From: Shewanella morhuae
GTDB taxonomy: Bacteria > Pseudomonadota > Gammaproteobacteria > Enterobacterales > Shewanellaceae
Direction of reading: 5' to 3'
DNA: 64,000 bases
Assembly (NCBI RefSeq): GCF_900156405.1
Contig: NZ_FTNN01000011.1
Coordinates: 62,001-126,000, forward strand
Shown here one piece after another: positions 1 to 10,853 of the stretch. The first letter of the stretch is position 1; each line of letters starts with the position of its first letter. Below the pieces are notes generated by a model. It had not been told where the DNA came from, made no database searches, and worked only from the letters and a program-made list of their open reading frames with translations. Position numbers and translations under genes: made by a program.

Positions 1-351
1 AGCGCCACCAGGATGAAAGCGCACGGTCAGTTGTTCTATGCCAGGTAAAAATGTGTGGCAATGTAAATGCTGACCGCAGTGAAATAGCACCTTGGGTTGG
101 TCGATACTGCGGTTATGGGTTTGTGCTGGAAAGTAGAAGCTCAAACTGGTGCCGCCATCAGGATAGAATGTCTGTTCAACACTCTGAGGGAAATGCGTCG
201 CAACTTGTAGATGAAAATAATGCTGTATCCATGGGCGTAGCGGCGCTTGCGGTTTAAAATGCATAAAGCCTAAATGTGCTAGTTCAGTTTCGAAACGCTT
301 AAAACTACGCATTTCTAATAAATTCGCTGTGTACTGCAACAGATACACCAT
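1..351 (-). CDS. AraC-like transcriptional regulator, N-terminal part (runs off the left edge)
   Basis: An open frame starts at an ATG at 351 and stays open for 117 codons to base 1, so the 3' part is missing. The product contains PWIQHYFHLQ, FYPDGGTSLSFYF and VRFHPGGA in that order. This spacing of a proline-tryptophan start, a DGG turn and a final RFxPGG motif is typical of the sensing domain of a class of AraC-family regulators. The expected C-terminal helix-turn-helix lies outside the window, so the regulator role is inferred. The start is uncertain: internal ATGs at codons 14 and 30 are possible, and the third would leave the domain almost without extension. No clear Shine-Dalgarno sequence decides between them. 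Confidence 0.6.
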   Translation of the reverse strand, partial: MVYLLQYTANLLEMRSFKRFETELAHLGFMHFKPQAPLRPWIQHYFHLQVATHFPQSVEQTFYPDGGTSLSFYFPAQTHNRSIDQPKVLFHCGQHLHCHTFLPGIEQLTVRFHPGGA

Positions 352-857
352 TAGGCAAGGGAAAGAGTGCCAGATTAATCTAATTGTTCCCTTATTGCAT
401 CACCCATTGGCAATGCTGATTTAGGCGGATGGATATGCAGTTAAGCTGGACTCGGGATAAGCTCTGCGTTTCTTCAGGTTGGTTATCAAATACCTGCATA
501 TGGTTTGTCATAGCCAATTATTCGTAGAGTATGACTTTTTGGTGCGCTTAAAGCCAATATGTTGTTTTATTTTATATGGTTAACTAATTCGTGCTGCTCA
601 TGTCAATGGGTTTGTAGCTGTTTAATAACATGCTGGTTAAGTTTTTATAAACACAACAAGTGAAGAGCCTAAAATGTGTACGGTGATTGTTTTGGCTTAT
701 AGCCATAACCTATAACAATCCATTTTGACTTTGATTGCTATAGCATTCGCTCACAGTATAAGGCCAACTAAGTAGGTTACTTTAGTTGAATGTAAGGTAG
801 TTTTTTCTCTGAAATAGTGCAGTTTTCGTTTATGCTGCTCTTTTTTAATGTTGAGCA
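352..857. other. Intergenic region between the AraC-like gene and the Nudix gene
   Basis: This divergent spacer of about 500 bases is AT-rich and holds no open frame with a plausible start. Promoters for both flanking genes must lie here, but I see no sequence good enough to call. Confidence 0.5.
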
Positions 858-1394
858 ATGGGCATGCGTCTACTTAAATCTACCCAAGATCCCGCGGTTA
901 ATTTATTAACTGCTCGTGTTTTTTATCGCAGAGCAGCCCGTGCAATTGTGTTATCGGGTGATGATATTTTGCTGCTTTATACCCAAAAATATCATGATTA
1001 CAGTTTGCCTGGCGGTGGAATAGATGATGGCGAGAGTCTTGAAGCTGGGCTTATCCGCGAGTTACAGGAAGAAACAGGGGCTTTGGCTATTCAAATATTA
1101 GCGCCGTTTGGTCGTTATGAAGAGTTCAGGCCTTGGTATCGTGAAGGTGCAAACGTAGTGCACATGGAATCATTTTGTTATGTGTGCCGTATTGATACGA
1201 CTCTTGGTCAGCGGGGGTTAGGCGAGACTCGGCTCGAAGCCCATGAGATTAAAAATGGTATGCGGCCAAAATGGTTAAATATCCATAAAGCGATTGCTCA
1301 CAATGAAAAAGTACAGCGTAATAATCCGCAGAAAGGTCAATCGATTGAACGAGAAACTTTTTTACTCAAACAGATCGTTTTAGAGTGCTTATAA
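858..1394 (+). CDS. Nudix hydrolase family protein
   Basis: The 178-residue product carries a complete Nudix box at about residues 53-75: GGIDDGE, seven residues, then RELQEETGA. This fits the family signature G-x5-E-x7-REUxEExGU, whose glutamates bind the divalent metal that drives cleavage of a nucleoside diphosphate linked to another group. The fold starts with the usual strand (ARAIVLSGDDILLLYTQ) ahead of the box. The substrate cannot be read from sequence; Nudix proteins act on sugar nucleotides, oxidised nucleotides, NADH and others. The gene stands alone, 57 bases before a DTW-domain gene on the same strand, so co-transcription is possible. No signal peptide is seen, so it should be cytoplasmic. 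Confidence 0.85.
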   Translation: MGMRLLKSTQDPAVNLLTARVFYRRAARAIVLSGDDILLLYTQKYHDYSLPGGGIDDGESLEAGLIRELQEETGALAIQILAPFGRYEEFRPWYREGANVVHMESFCYVCRIDTTLGQRGLGETRLEAHEIKNGMRPKWLNIHKAIAHNEKVQRNNPQKGQSIERETFLLKQIVLECL

Positions 1395-1451
1395 TTATCA
1401 AATCAGCTAATGGATTGATTTAAATGGCTGTATTTAGAGGGCGGGAAAGCG

Positions 1452-1982
1452 GTGCAGATTATTTTACTGACCCATGAACGCGAGCTTACTCGTAAAACTA
1501 ATACTGGCCGTTTAGCCTTAGATGCTTTTCCTGCCAAGGTGATGAGTATTGTTTGGTCGAGAGTGGCTGCCGATAAAAACCTAATCGAAATGCTCGCATC
1601 ACAGCAAGCTAAATTGCTGTTTCCAGCGGAGGATGCCGAGCTTGCGAATGACCGAATAGAGATGGGTTTATCTGAACATGGCTTACAACTGATGCAAACT
1701 GACCCATTATCACAACCAGCAATGCCTGAGCAGGTGGTGATTTTAGATGCTACGTGGCAGGAGGCGCGAAAGATGTTGCGCCAAAGTCCCTATCTTAAAG
1801 CCGCAGCAAGGATTAGCTTACCGCCACAGACACAGCAATCCACCTTTATATTGCGGCGTAATCAACAAGAGGGAGGTTTGTGCACTGCAGAATGTATTAT
1901 TGCGCTTTGGCATCAATATGGCTGTGATGAGCAAGCGATGGTATTAGCATCGCTGTTTGCCCAGTTAAATACCCGTCATTAA
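1452..1982 (+). CDS. DTW domain-containing protein, probable tRNA-uridine aminocarboxypropyltransferase
   Basis: The product of 176 residues contains LDATWQEARKML, a DTW-type motif, followed by QQSTFILRRNQQEGGLCTAE, both characteristic of the DTW family. Characterised members of the family (E. coli TapT) put the acp3 group on uridine 47 of tRNA using S-adenosylmethionine. The first motif residue set is D-A-T-W rather than D-T-W. The start is a GTG; a GAGGGCGGG purine run lies about ten bases upstream and supports it. It follows the Nudix gene on the same strand. The function is taken from the family; which uridine is modified here is not known. Confidence 0.75.
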   Translation: MQIILLTHERELTRKTNTGRLALDAFPAKVMSIVWSRVAADKNLIEMLASQQAKLLFPAEDAELANDRIEMGLSEHGLQLMQTDPLSQPAMPEQVVILDATWQEARKMLRQSPYLKAAARISLPPQTQQSTFILRRNQQEGGLCTAECIIALWHQYGCDEQAMVLASLFAQLNTRH

Positions 1983-2064
1983 TAGCGATATTTGAGAAAC
2001 GTTTGAAAGAGTATAGAGATAAAATATGAATAGTATGTGGCATACAATTAGCGCTGATTTGGCT

Positions 2065-2748
2065 TTAAATTACCGTTAGATAGATACATAAAAAGTGACT
2101 CATCGCACCGCCAAGCACAAATAGATGCCAAATAGCATGATTAAATGGAATACGTTTACCAACGTAAAACACCACACCTAAAGTGTAAAATAAGCCACCT
2201 AAAATCAATAAATTAAAGCCTAACTGCGACATGGCCGCTGTTAAGTCGCCTATCACAGTGACACATAGCCAACCCATAGCGAGATATAACACTAGACTTA
2301 ACTTTTTGAATTTATGAATAAACAGCGTTTTAAATAATATCCCACCAATCGCAAGCGACCAAATCGCCGTTAACATCACTATTGACTGCGTCCCCTGTAG
2401 GCTTATCAGCATCAAAGGGGTGTAAGTTCCTGCAATCAAGCAGTAAATGGCGCAATGATCGGCGATCTTAAGTTTATGTTTCCAGCCTGAATGGCTAACA
2501 CTGTGGTATAAGGTCGAGCATAGAAAAAGTACTATGATGCTCGCACCATAAATGGCAACGCCTGTTAGTTGAATTGGCGTTAGGTGATCTTGCCCCTTTA
2601 GTAACATCAGCACCAATGCCACTATACCTGCAATAACACCTAAGCCATGGGATACGCTATTAGCGATCTCTTCTTTTATACTATATGGCCCAGATTTAGC
2701 TGGGACAGTGTCTGTATTTTGTTGTTCGATGATACTGTGATTCGACAT
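2065..2748 (-). CDS. Hemolysin III family (PAQR-type) integral membrane protein
   Basis: The 227-residue protein is almost entirely hydrophobic, with about seven membrane-spanning stretches. It has the family's conserved histidine and acidic residues: SVSHGLG near residue 32, STLYHSVSH in the second segment, DHCAIYCLIAGTYTPL in the middle and HAIWHLFVLGGAMSHF at the end. These residues form a metal site in PAQR proteins. Bacterial members (E. coli YqfA) are linked to membrane lipid homeostasis; haemolytic activity is a historic name and should not be assumed. The gene converges with the DTW gene, with an 82-base gap and no clear terminator. Confidence 0.85.
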   Translation of the reverse strand: MSNHSIIEQQNTDTVPAKSGPYSIKEEIANSVSHGLGVIAGIVALVLMLLKGQDHLTPIQLTGVAIYGASIIVLFLCSTLYHSVSHSGWKHKLKIADHCAIYCLIAGTYTPLMLISLQGTQSIVMLTAIWSLAIGGILFKTLFIHKFKKLSLVLYLAMGWLCVTVIGDLTAAMSQLGFNLLILGGLFYTLGVVFYVGKRIPFNHAIWHLFVLGGAMSHFLCIYLTVI

Positions 2749-3238
2749 AGTAGATACACACTCGCAAACGATAATGACTGAGTCTATCAGTTAGGAAAAT
2801 AAATCACCATATTTAAGCGTACACATGTAAGCTTAAATTTTTGGCTGGCTTATATTGTTTTCACCTTTTAGATTTTTAACGCCATCTTGCATTCCCGTCA
2901 GCGCATCTATGATGTTATCTGCTTCAAGATATAAGAGTTAACAAACCATTGCCCATCAATTTAGCGCGATTGTGATCTCAATTCCCAGCCTTATTTGTCT
3001 CGACTGACAAGTGTCTTACTAAGTATTAGCGTAAGCACTGCGCTTGTAACGTGTTGCATTCGCGTTGAACTTTACCCTGTTTGCCTTCTCTAATCTGCGT
3101 TGAGCACTCGCAAGTAAATGCAATCATTGGATAATTCTCTTTCAATATTCAGCAACTCGATATTGGATTTGAGTGCAATTGTTCCACGTTAAGCATCATC
3201 GAAATCAATTGAGACTACACAAAACCTAAGGATGGATT
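2749..3238. other. Intergenic region of about 490 bases between divergent genes
   Basis: The region separates the minus-strand hemolysin III gene from the plus-strand unknown membrane protein. I see no supported open frame, repeat or RNA structure in it. Only the Shine-Dalgarno-like TAAGGATGG at its right end (3226-3235) can be assigned. Confidence 0.4.
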
Positions 3239-4581
3239 TTGCCTTTTCAACGTCAACCCAAAGCCGCGCCTTTATTTCCAGCATCACGTACAGCGATTGG
3301 AGATGATGCGGATAGTGCTTTGCTTTTTTCGGTCACATCGCCAGAAGGAGAGACTTTTATTGCATTTGATCATCACTTCGGTGATCTGGATACTGCTCAA
3401 ATGCCTATTTTTACCACTGATGCCGAGCCGTCAGCGTTCAATCGCGGTGCAGGCCATTCAGCCTCTAAGGATGACATCAAAGGCATAGCTCAAATTAAAA
3501 CCCGAGATTTGGTACTGCAAGAAATCCATACTGAACATCAAGATCAAGATCAAGATAAATTGGTTGCTGAGTCTGAATCAAAACTTGAACTGTCTGGGAC
3601 AATACAAACCCCTGCTCATGTATTGGGGACAGGATCAGTTTTGCGTGCTCGTCAGCCATATTTCAAAGGATTAAGCCTGTTATTTTTTGTGATCTTAGTG
3701 CATGTGTGTTTATTTTTACTTATCTGCATTTTGTGGCGCCCGCAGTTAAATCCCTTTGGATTAACAGAAACAGAAAGCCGAGGCCCTAAAGTGACGGCGC
3801 TCAAAGCTTATTTTATTTATGCTCCCGCGGTAGAGAAGGCTGAAAGCGCTACGTTAGAAACAGAGATCAAGGCCGAGGATAAGACTGAAGCGGAAAGTTC
3901 TGTTACGCCTACAACTGTTCCCACGCCTACAACTCAAGTTAAGCCTATGCCAATATTTGAAAAGGTCGTGCATGAAAAAGTAGATCAGGGAAAAGTGAAG
4001 CCAGATACGGTTAAACCGGACATCACTCAATCGAGCCAATCTCAATTTAATAAAACTCAATCAAGTGCCCAAAGTGAAGTACAGCCCGCGGAAGTGACGG
4101 CAAAAAAAAACCAACTAATGCGCTTGATATCACAGAAATAAAGCCGCAGCTTGGCGCTAAGAGTTCGCCCGCAGCAGAAGGTGAGAGCACAATAGCGACA
4201 AGCTCAAGCATGAGTTTATTCACCCAGCAATATTTTGAACGTCAGCGTGAGCAAGCGCTCGATGATCTCGTCATTGAACAGGCCGATAAATTCACCCAGA
4301 AATCGAATATGAGTGAAATGAGCCCTGAGATGGAAGTGTTATTTGTCCCTAACGCCGATGATTTCGGTGGCACAACGAGTCTAGATTTACCCTTAGATCC
4401 AAATCGTATTGTGCGTAAAGGGGATACTTGTTATCGCGTGGTACAAGTCGGCACTCAAGTTAATCCTTACGCCGAAAATTTAGGCTTCCCATTTGACTGC
4501 AGTGGCAAAAAAATCAATCAAGCTATTGATGATGCCATTCAATCTCGATTAAATATAATGATGCTAAAACTCCATAAATAG
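3239..4581 (+). CDS. Unknown single-pass membrane protein, coding frame interrupted by a -1 frameshift at an A9 tract
   Basis: The first frame starts at a TTG at 3239 behind TAAGGATGG and runs 300 residues to a stop at 4139-4141. The second frame, in the -1 register, is open through 4581. At 4092-4101 the sequence is nine A followed by C, read as gca aaa aaa aac in the first frame. A slip of one base back at A_AAA_AAC, or one extra A, joins the two into one protein of 447 residues. The join gives a sensible layout: an acidic cytoplasmic N-terminus (1-140), one membrane segment at about 142-165, a Thr/Pro/Lys-rich linker, and a C-terminal domain with two cysteines (GDTCYRV, PFDCSG). I do not recognise a family. 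The membrane segment plus rich linker recalls TonB-like or cell-wall-spanning proteins, which is only an analogy. The second half could also start by itself at ATG 4210. Confidence 0.6.
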
Positions 4582-4753
4582 TGACTTTCTTTTATGATCT
4601 ATTTTCACACTAATTATAACCTTGTTAGCTTTATTTAATTTACTTATTTAAAAACAATAAATTATGAGTCTTTATTTTGGATTTGTAGTTAAGGTTTTTA
4701 ATTGCTTTTTTCCTTGTTTGTTGCTGCCGCTTCTGTCTATACTGCGCACTCAT

Positions 4754-4835
4754 CTTGTCGGAGTGCCTCTTGGCTGAGACCGTTTATTCGGGATCCGTTG
4801 AACCTGATCAGGTTAAAACCTGCGAAGGAAACAAG
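4754..4835 (+). promoter_or_regulatory. TPP riboswitch (THI element) aptamer
   Basis: The sequence has the conserved THI-box blocks in order: GGAGTGCC, then GGCTGAGA, then GAACCTGATCAGGTTAAAACC, and TGCGAAGGAAACAAG. The closing P1 stem pairs CTTGT (4754-4758) with ACAAG (4831-4835). CTGAGA and CCTGATC with the GAAGGAA block are the pyrimidine and pyrophosphate contacts in this class. It lies 211 bases upstream of thiC, so thiamine pyrophosphate should repress the whole thi operon. Confidence 0.95.
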
Positions 4836-4920
4836 CGTAATAACACAGATTAAATCCAAAATAGACGGCTTTAACACCTGTTTACTCAGCAGGGTTTTAA
4901 GACTTAATGTTGAGATTTAA

Positions 4921-7185
<2,265 letters not shown>

Positions 7186-7217
7186 TTATGCAGGGTATTC
7201 ATGGGGGGAAATTGCCC

Positions 7218-9014
7218 ATGAATACCGCGCGTCCCGCGCTTGTTTGGACTATAGCTGGTTCAGACAGTGGTGGTGGCGCCGGTATTCAGGCGGACTTAGC
7301 GACAATTCAAGATTTAGGCTGTCACGGCTGTAGTGTTATTACCACAGTGACGGCGCAAAGTTCAGTGGCGGTCACTTTAGTTGAGCCGGTATCTGCGGCG
7401 ATGTTAATGGCTCAACTGACCACTTTACTGTCAGACTTGCCGCCTCAAGCGATAAAAATCGGCTTACTGGCAAATCAGAATCAACTGGCATTGCTGGCAG
7501 ATTGGATAGCAGGTTTTAAAATCCACTATCCATCGGTGGCTGTGATTGTCGATCCTGTGATGGTCGCCAGTTGCGGCGATACATTAGCAGCAGATAAAAA
7601 CACCGCTCAAACAACCTTAGATTTTAAGCCTTTTAAAGGTTTAATCGAACTTATCACGCCCAATGTGCTTGAACTTGGGCGGTTAACTCACAGTGATGTT
7701 TCAACGAAAGCGCAATTCGCTGCCGCGGCACTGGCTTTATCCCAGAGTCTTGATTGCAGTGTGCTCGCCAAAGGGGGCGATGTGAGCTTTGGTTGCACTG
7801 ATATTCTTGATGATACTCATGCTAAAACTCACGATAACACTTATGCTCAAACTCAGGCTATCGCTCACAAGAACAATGGCTGGGATCTTGAGCTTGCCGA
7901 GGATTATCTAGTTTGTCGTCAAGTGCGCGCAAGTTCTGAGCTACATCAAAATGGGTGTTTTTGGTTAGCAAGCCAACGGGTTAATACTCACCATAATCAT
8001 GGTAGTGGCTGCACTTTATCATCAGCAATTGCCGCTGTGTTAGCACAAGGTTTTATCTTGCAAGATGCAGTTGTTGTTGCGAAAGCCTATGTGAGTCAAG
8101 GCTTAAGCGCGGCGATTGGTTTAGGGCAAGGTCCAGGACCGTTGGCCCGTACGGGTTGGCCTAATGATGTGTTCCGCTATGCCAAGATAAATCTATGTGA
8201 TGGCAATTTTACTAGTCATCAACTCAACCAACACCTTGATGTTGTTAATGATTTAGTTGCAACAGTTTTATCCGCAACAGATCAGGCAACCGCTCAGGTA
8301 AGAATAGCCTCGACGCCACCTCAAAATATTTTATCCCACGGTTTTAAAGTGCTCGATGCCGATCTGGGTGTTTATCCCGTAGTGAATGACCTAGCCATGC
8401 TGGAAAGTTTATTAGCGGCAGGCGTTAAAACTGTGCAGTTACGGATAAAAACCGACATCAGCGAATTAACTAGTGCAGCACCAGCCGAATCTGATTTAGG
8501 TAAATCTGTGCTTGGCTCTGAATTAGAAGCACAAATTCAAACCGCTATAGCCTTAGGTAAGCATTTTAATGCTCAGGTTTTTATCAACGATCACTGGCAG
8601 TTAGCGATAAAATACCATGCCTTTGGCGTACATTTAGGTCAAGAAGATCTCGCCGTTACCGACTTAGCGGCCATTCAAGCGGCGGGGCTCGCACTCGGCA
8701 TATCGAGCCACAGTTATTTTGAGTTGCTATTAGCCCACCAATATTCGCCATCCTACATAGCGCTTGGGCATATATTTCCAACCACGACTAAAAAAATGCC
8801 TTCAGCCCCTCAAGGATTAGCAAAGCTCAAACATTATGTAATGTTACTCAAAAATCACTATCCCTTAGTCGCCATTGGCGGCATTGATATCGATAATGTG
8901 GCAATGGTAAAAGCCACGGGGGTTAGTAATATTGCTGTGGTGCGCGCAATCACACAAGCATCGGATCCCCTTGCAGCGTTTATTCAATTAAGCCAAGTAT
9001 GGGAGCAAAGCTGA
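7218..9014 (+). CDS. thiDE: Bifunctional HMP-phosphate kinase / thiamine-phosphate synthase (ThiD-ThiE fusion)
   Basis: The N-terminal half is ThiD: GSDSGGGAGIQAD near the start and NHGSGCTLSSAI further on, the ribokinase-like substrate and anion-hole motifs, making HMP-diphosphate. The C-terminal half, from about residue 390, is ThiE: FINDHWQLA, GVHLGQEDL, ALGHIFPTTTKK and IGGIDIDN, which joins HMP-diphosphate with the thiazole phosphate. I prefer ATG 7218 because GGGGGGAAA lies just before it and the product then begins like ThiD; an ATG at 7188 is in frame and would add ten residues. A polar His/Thr-rich insert near residues 195-215 (HAKTHDNTYAQTQ) is unusual for ThiD. The gene lies between thiC and thiF in the operon. 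Confidence 0.93.
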   Translation: MNTARPALVWTIAGSDSGGGAGIQADLATIQDLGCHGCSVITTVTAQSSVAVTLVEPVSAAMLMAQLTTLLSDLPPQAIKIGLLANQNQLALLADWIAGFKIHYPSVAVIVDPVMVASCGDTLAADKNTAQTTLDFKPFKGLIELITPNVLELGRLTHSDVSTKAQFAAAALALSQSLDCSVLAKGGDVSFGCTDILDDTHAKTHDNTYAQTQAIAHKNNGWDLELAEDYLVCRQVRASSELHQNGCFWLASQRVNTHHNHGSGCTLSSAIAAVLAQGFILQDAVVVAKAYVSQGLSAAIGLGQGPGPLARTGWPNDVFRYAKINLCDGNFTSHQLNQHLDVVNDLVATVLSATDQATAQVRIASTPPQNILSHGFKVLDADLGVYPVVNDLAMLESLLAAGVKTVQLRIKTDISELTSAAPAESDLGKSVLGSELEAQIQTAIALGKHFNAQVFINDHWQLAIKYHAFGVHLGQEDLAVTDLAAIQAAGLALGISSHSYFELLLAHQYSPSYIALGHIFPTTTKKMPSAPQGLAKLKHYVMLLKNHYPLVAIGGIDIDNVAMVKATGVSNIAVVRAITQASDPLAAFIQLSQVWEQS

Positions 9015-9865
9015 TGCAAGTTATGAATAAGCCTGACGCTATTACCGAGTGCAACACGCTTAATGATAAAGATTTTATGCGTTATTCACGGCAAGTCCTA
9101 CTGCCAGAAGTGGGCGAGGCCGGCCAATTACGATTGGCCGATGCCCATGTGGTCGTTGTTGGCATCGGCGGTTTGGGACAATTAGCAGCGCAGTATTTGG
9201 CTTGTGCGGGAGTGGGTGAATTAACGCTAATTGATATGGATAAAGTGGAAGTATCAAACCTACCAAGGCAATTGTTATTTAGCGATGCCGATATCGGGCT
9301 CAATAAAGCGTTAGTTGCTAAAGAAAGACTCAACTTTTTAGCGCCAAATTGCACTATTACTGCATATGAAACGAGCTTTAACATTAAACAATTGTATGGT
9401 GTTCTACAGAAAAAAAGGCAGGGAAAATGCACGTTGGTACTTGATTGCACCGATAATTTTGAGACTCGCCAATTGATTAATCGCAGTTGTGTTGAAGCCT
9501 ATTTGCCCTTAGTGAGCGCGTCCATAGCAGCATTTAGTGGCCAATTATTTGCGGTCGATCAAATATCTTTCCCTTCAAGTGGTTGCTATCACTGTATTTT
9601 CCCTGCACATACTCGAGTGTCCCACAGTTGCAGTACTCAAGGCGTACTTGGGCCGAGTGTGGGCGTGATGGCGTCGATGCAATCATTGGTGGCTATGCAA
9701 CTCTTGTTGGGTATGGATAGTCGTTGTGATGGAGCACTACATCCTTTACTCGGGCATTTTTGGCGCTTTGATGCTAAATCTCTGTCATGGATATCGGCTA
9801 AATTAACGCGTGATCCTTATTGCGATGTATGCGGTGTTAGAAAGGCAATTCCATATTTAACATAA
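9014..9865 (+). CDS. thiF: ThiF-type sulfur carrier adenylyltransferase
   Basis: The product is a HesA/MoeB/ThiF-family E1-like enzyme that adenylates the C-terminus of ThiS so that sulfur can be loaded for thiazole formation. It shows the nucleotide-binding GIGGLGQLAAQYLA, LIDMDKVEVSNLPRQ with the catalytic arginine region, DCTDNFETR, and two CxxC pairs (CYHC and CDVC) that hold the structural zinc. The frame opens at 8999, but ATG 9014 overlaps the thiDE stop codon as TGATG and has GGGAG eight bases before it, so I take it as the start (283 residues). The overlap implies translational coupling. Confidence 0.92.
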   Translation: MQVMNKPDAITECNTLNDKDFMRYSRQVLLPEVGEAGQLRLADAHVVVVGIGGLGQLAAQYLACAGVGELTLIDMDKVEVSNLPRQLLFSDADIGLNKALVAKERLNFLAPNCTITAYETSFNIKQLYGVLQKKRQGKCTLVLDCTDNFETRQLINRSCVEAYLPLVSASIAAFSGQLFAVDQISFPSSGCYHCIFPAHTRVSHSCSTQGVLGPSVGVMASMQSLVAMQLLLGMDSRCDGALHPLLGHFWRFDAKSLSWISAKLTRDPYCDVCGVRKAIPYLT

Positions 9866-9883
9866 ACAATGCTGAGGTTTGAT

Positions 9884-10087
9884 ATGATTTTAATTCACAT
9901 AAATAATGTTGCGCAATCACTGACTCAACCGACCTCGCTTGCAGAGTTGATTCTGGCACAAAACATTGCTCTTGATTCCATCGCTTTAGTGCTCAATACC
10001 CAAGTGGTTCCACGTAATCGTTGGCAAACAATTCTCTGTCAACATGAAGATAAATTAGAACTTTTTTCAGCAGTGGCAGGAGGCTAA
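9884..10087 (+). CDS. thiS: Sulfur carrier protein ThiS
   Basis: ThiS is a small ubiquitin-fold protein that carries sulfur as a C-terminal thiocarboxylate. The product of 67 residues starts MILIHINN and ends in the essential Gly-Gly (AVAGG). The start at 9884 is preferred over ATG 9869 because GAGG lies seven bases upstream of it and the length then fits the family. It sits between thiF, which activates it, and thiG, which uses it, with a one-base gap to thiG. Confidence 0.93.
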   Translation: MILIHINNVAQSLTQPTSLAELILAQNIALDSIALVLNTQVVPRNRWQTILCQHEDKLELFSAVAGG

Positions 10088-10088
10088 T

Positions 10089-10853
10089 ATGTTAAAGATT
10101 GCCGATATGGAGTTTGAGTCGCGTTTATTTACCGGAACGGGAAAGTTCAGCAGTAGCCAAGTGATGCTTGAGGCGATAACGGCTTCGAAATCGCAGTTAG
10201 TGACTGTTGCGATGAAAAGAATTGATCTAAAAACAGGGCTAGATGATTTACTCACCCCGTTACGTCAAGCGGGCGTGCGTTTATTGCCTAACACTTCGGG
10301 GGCGAGAAACGCCAAGGAAGCGGTGTTTGCGGCAGAGCTTGCCCGTGAAATGCTAGGCACTTCGTGGATTAAACTCGAAATCCACCCCGATCCTAAATAT
10401 CTAATGCCCGATGCCATTGAAACTCTAGAAGCGGCCAAAACTCTGTGTGACAAAGGTTTTATCGTGATGCCCTACGTGCATGCCGATCCTGTGCTTTGTC
10501 GGCGCTTAGAGGAAGTAGGCTGTGCCGCGGTTATGCCACTGGCGAGTCCGATTGGCAGTAATCAAGGTTTGGTCACTGAAAGCTTTTTAAAAATCATCAT
10601 AGAGCAGGCGCGGGTGCCAGTGGTGATCGATGCCGGCATTGGCGCACCTTCACAGGCTGCGCGGGCAATGGAGCTGGGCGCCGATGCGGTGCTCGTTAAC
10701 ACCGCCATCGCCAGCAGCGCGTCGCCGATAGTGATGGCCGAGTGCTTTAAAGAGGCGGTGCAATGCGGTAGACGAGCCTTTGAAGCCGGGCTTGGCCGAG
10801 TACAAACGGGCGCGGTACATACCAGTCCTCTGACCGGATTTTTAAACACATGA
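10089..10853 (+). CDS. thiG: Thiazole synthase ThiG
   Basis: ThiG condenses deoxyxylulose 5-phosphate, dehydroglycine and ThiS-borne sulfur into the thiazole phosphate. The 254-residue product has the beta-barrel motifs [24 protein letters not shown] with the Schiff-base lysine region, [12 protein letters not shown] and [13 protein letters not shown] followed by [11 protein letters not shown] at the phosphate-binding end. A good AGGAGG lies just before the start, inside the end of thiS. The stop overlaps the thiH start as ATGA. Confidence 0.95.
   Translation: MLKIADMEFESRLFTGTGKFSSSQVMLEAITASKSQLVTVAMKRIDLKTGLDDLLTPLRQAGVRLLPNTSGARNAKEAVFAAELAREMLGTSWIKLEIHPDPKYLMPDAIETLEAAKTLCDKGFIVMPYVHADPVLCRRLEEVGCAAVMPLASPIGSNQGLVTESFLKIIIEQARVPVVIDAGIGAPSQAARAMELGADAVLVNTAIASSASPIVMAECFKEAVQCGRRAFEAGLGRVQTGAVHTSPLTGFLNT

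Noticed and set aside
3231..3300. ATG at 3232 as the start of the unknown membrane protein
   Set aside because: It is in a different frame and stops after about two dozen codons; it is part of the ribosome site of the TTG start.
4702..4920. Plus-strand frame of 72 codons across the thiC leader
   Set aside because: It runs through the TPP aptamer, whose conserved bases explain the sequence, and has no ribosome site.
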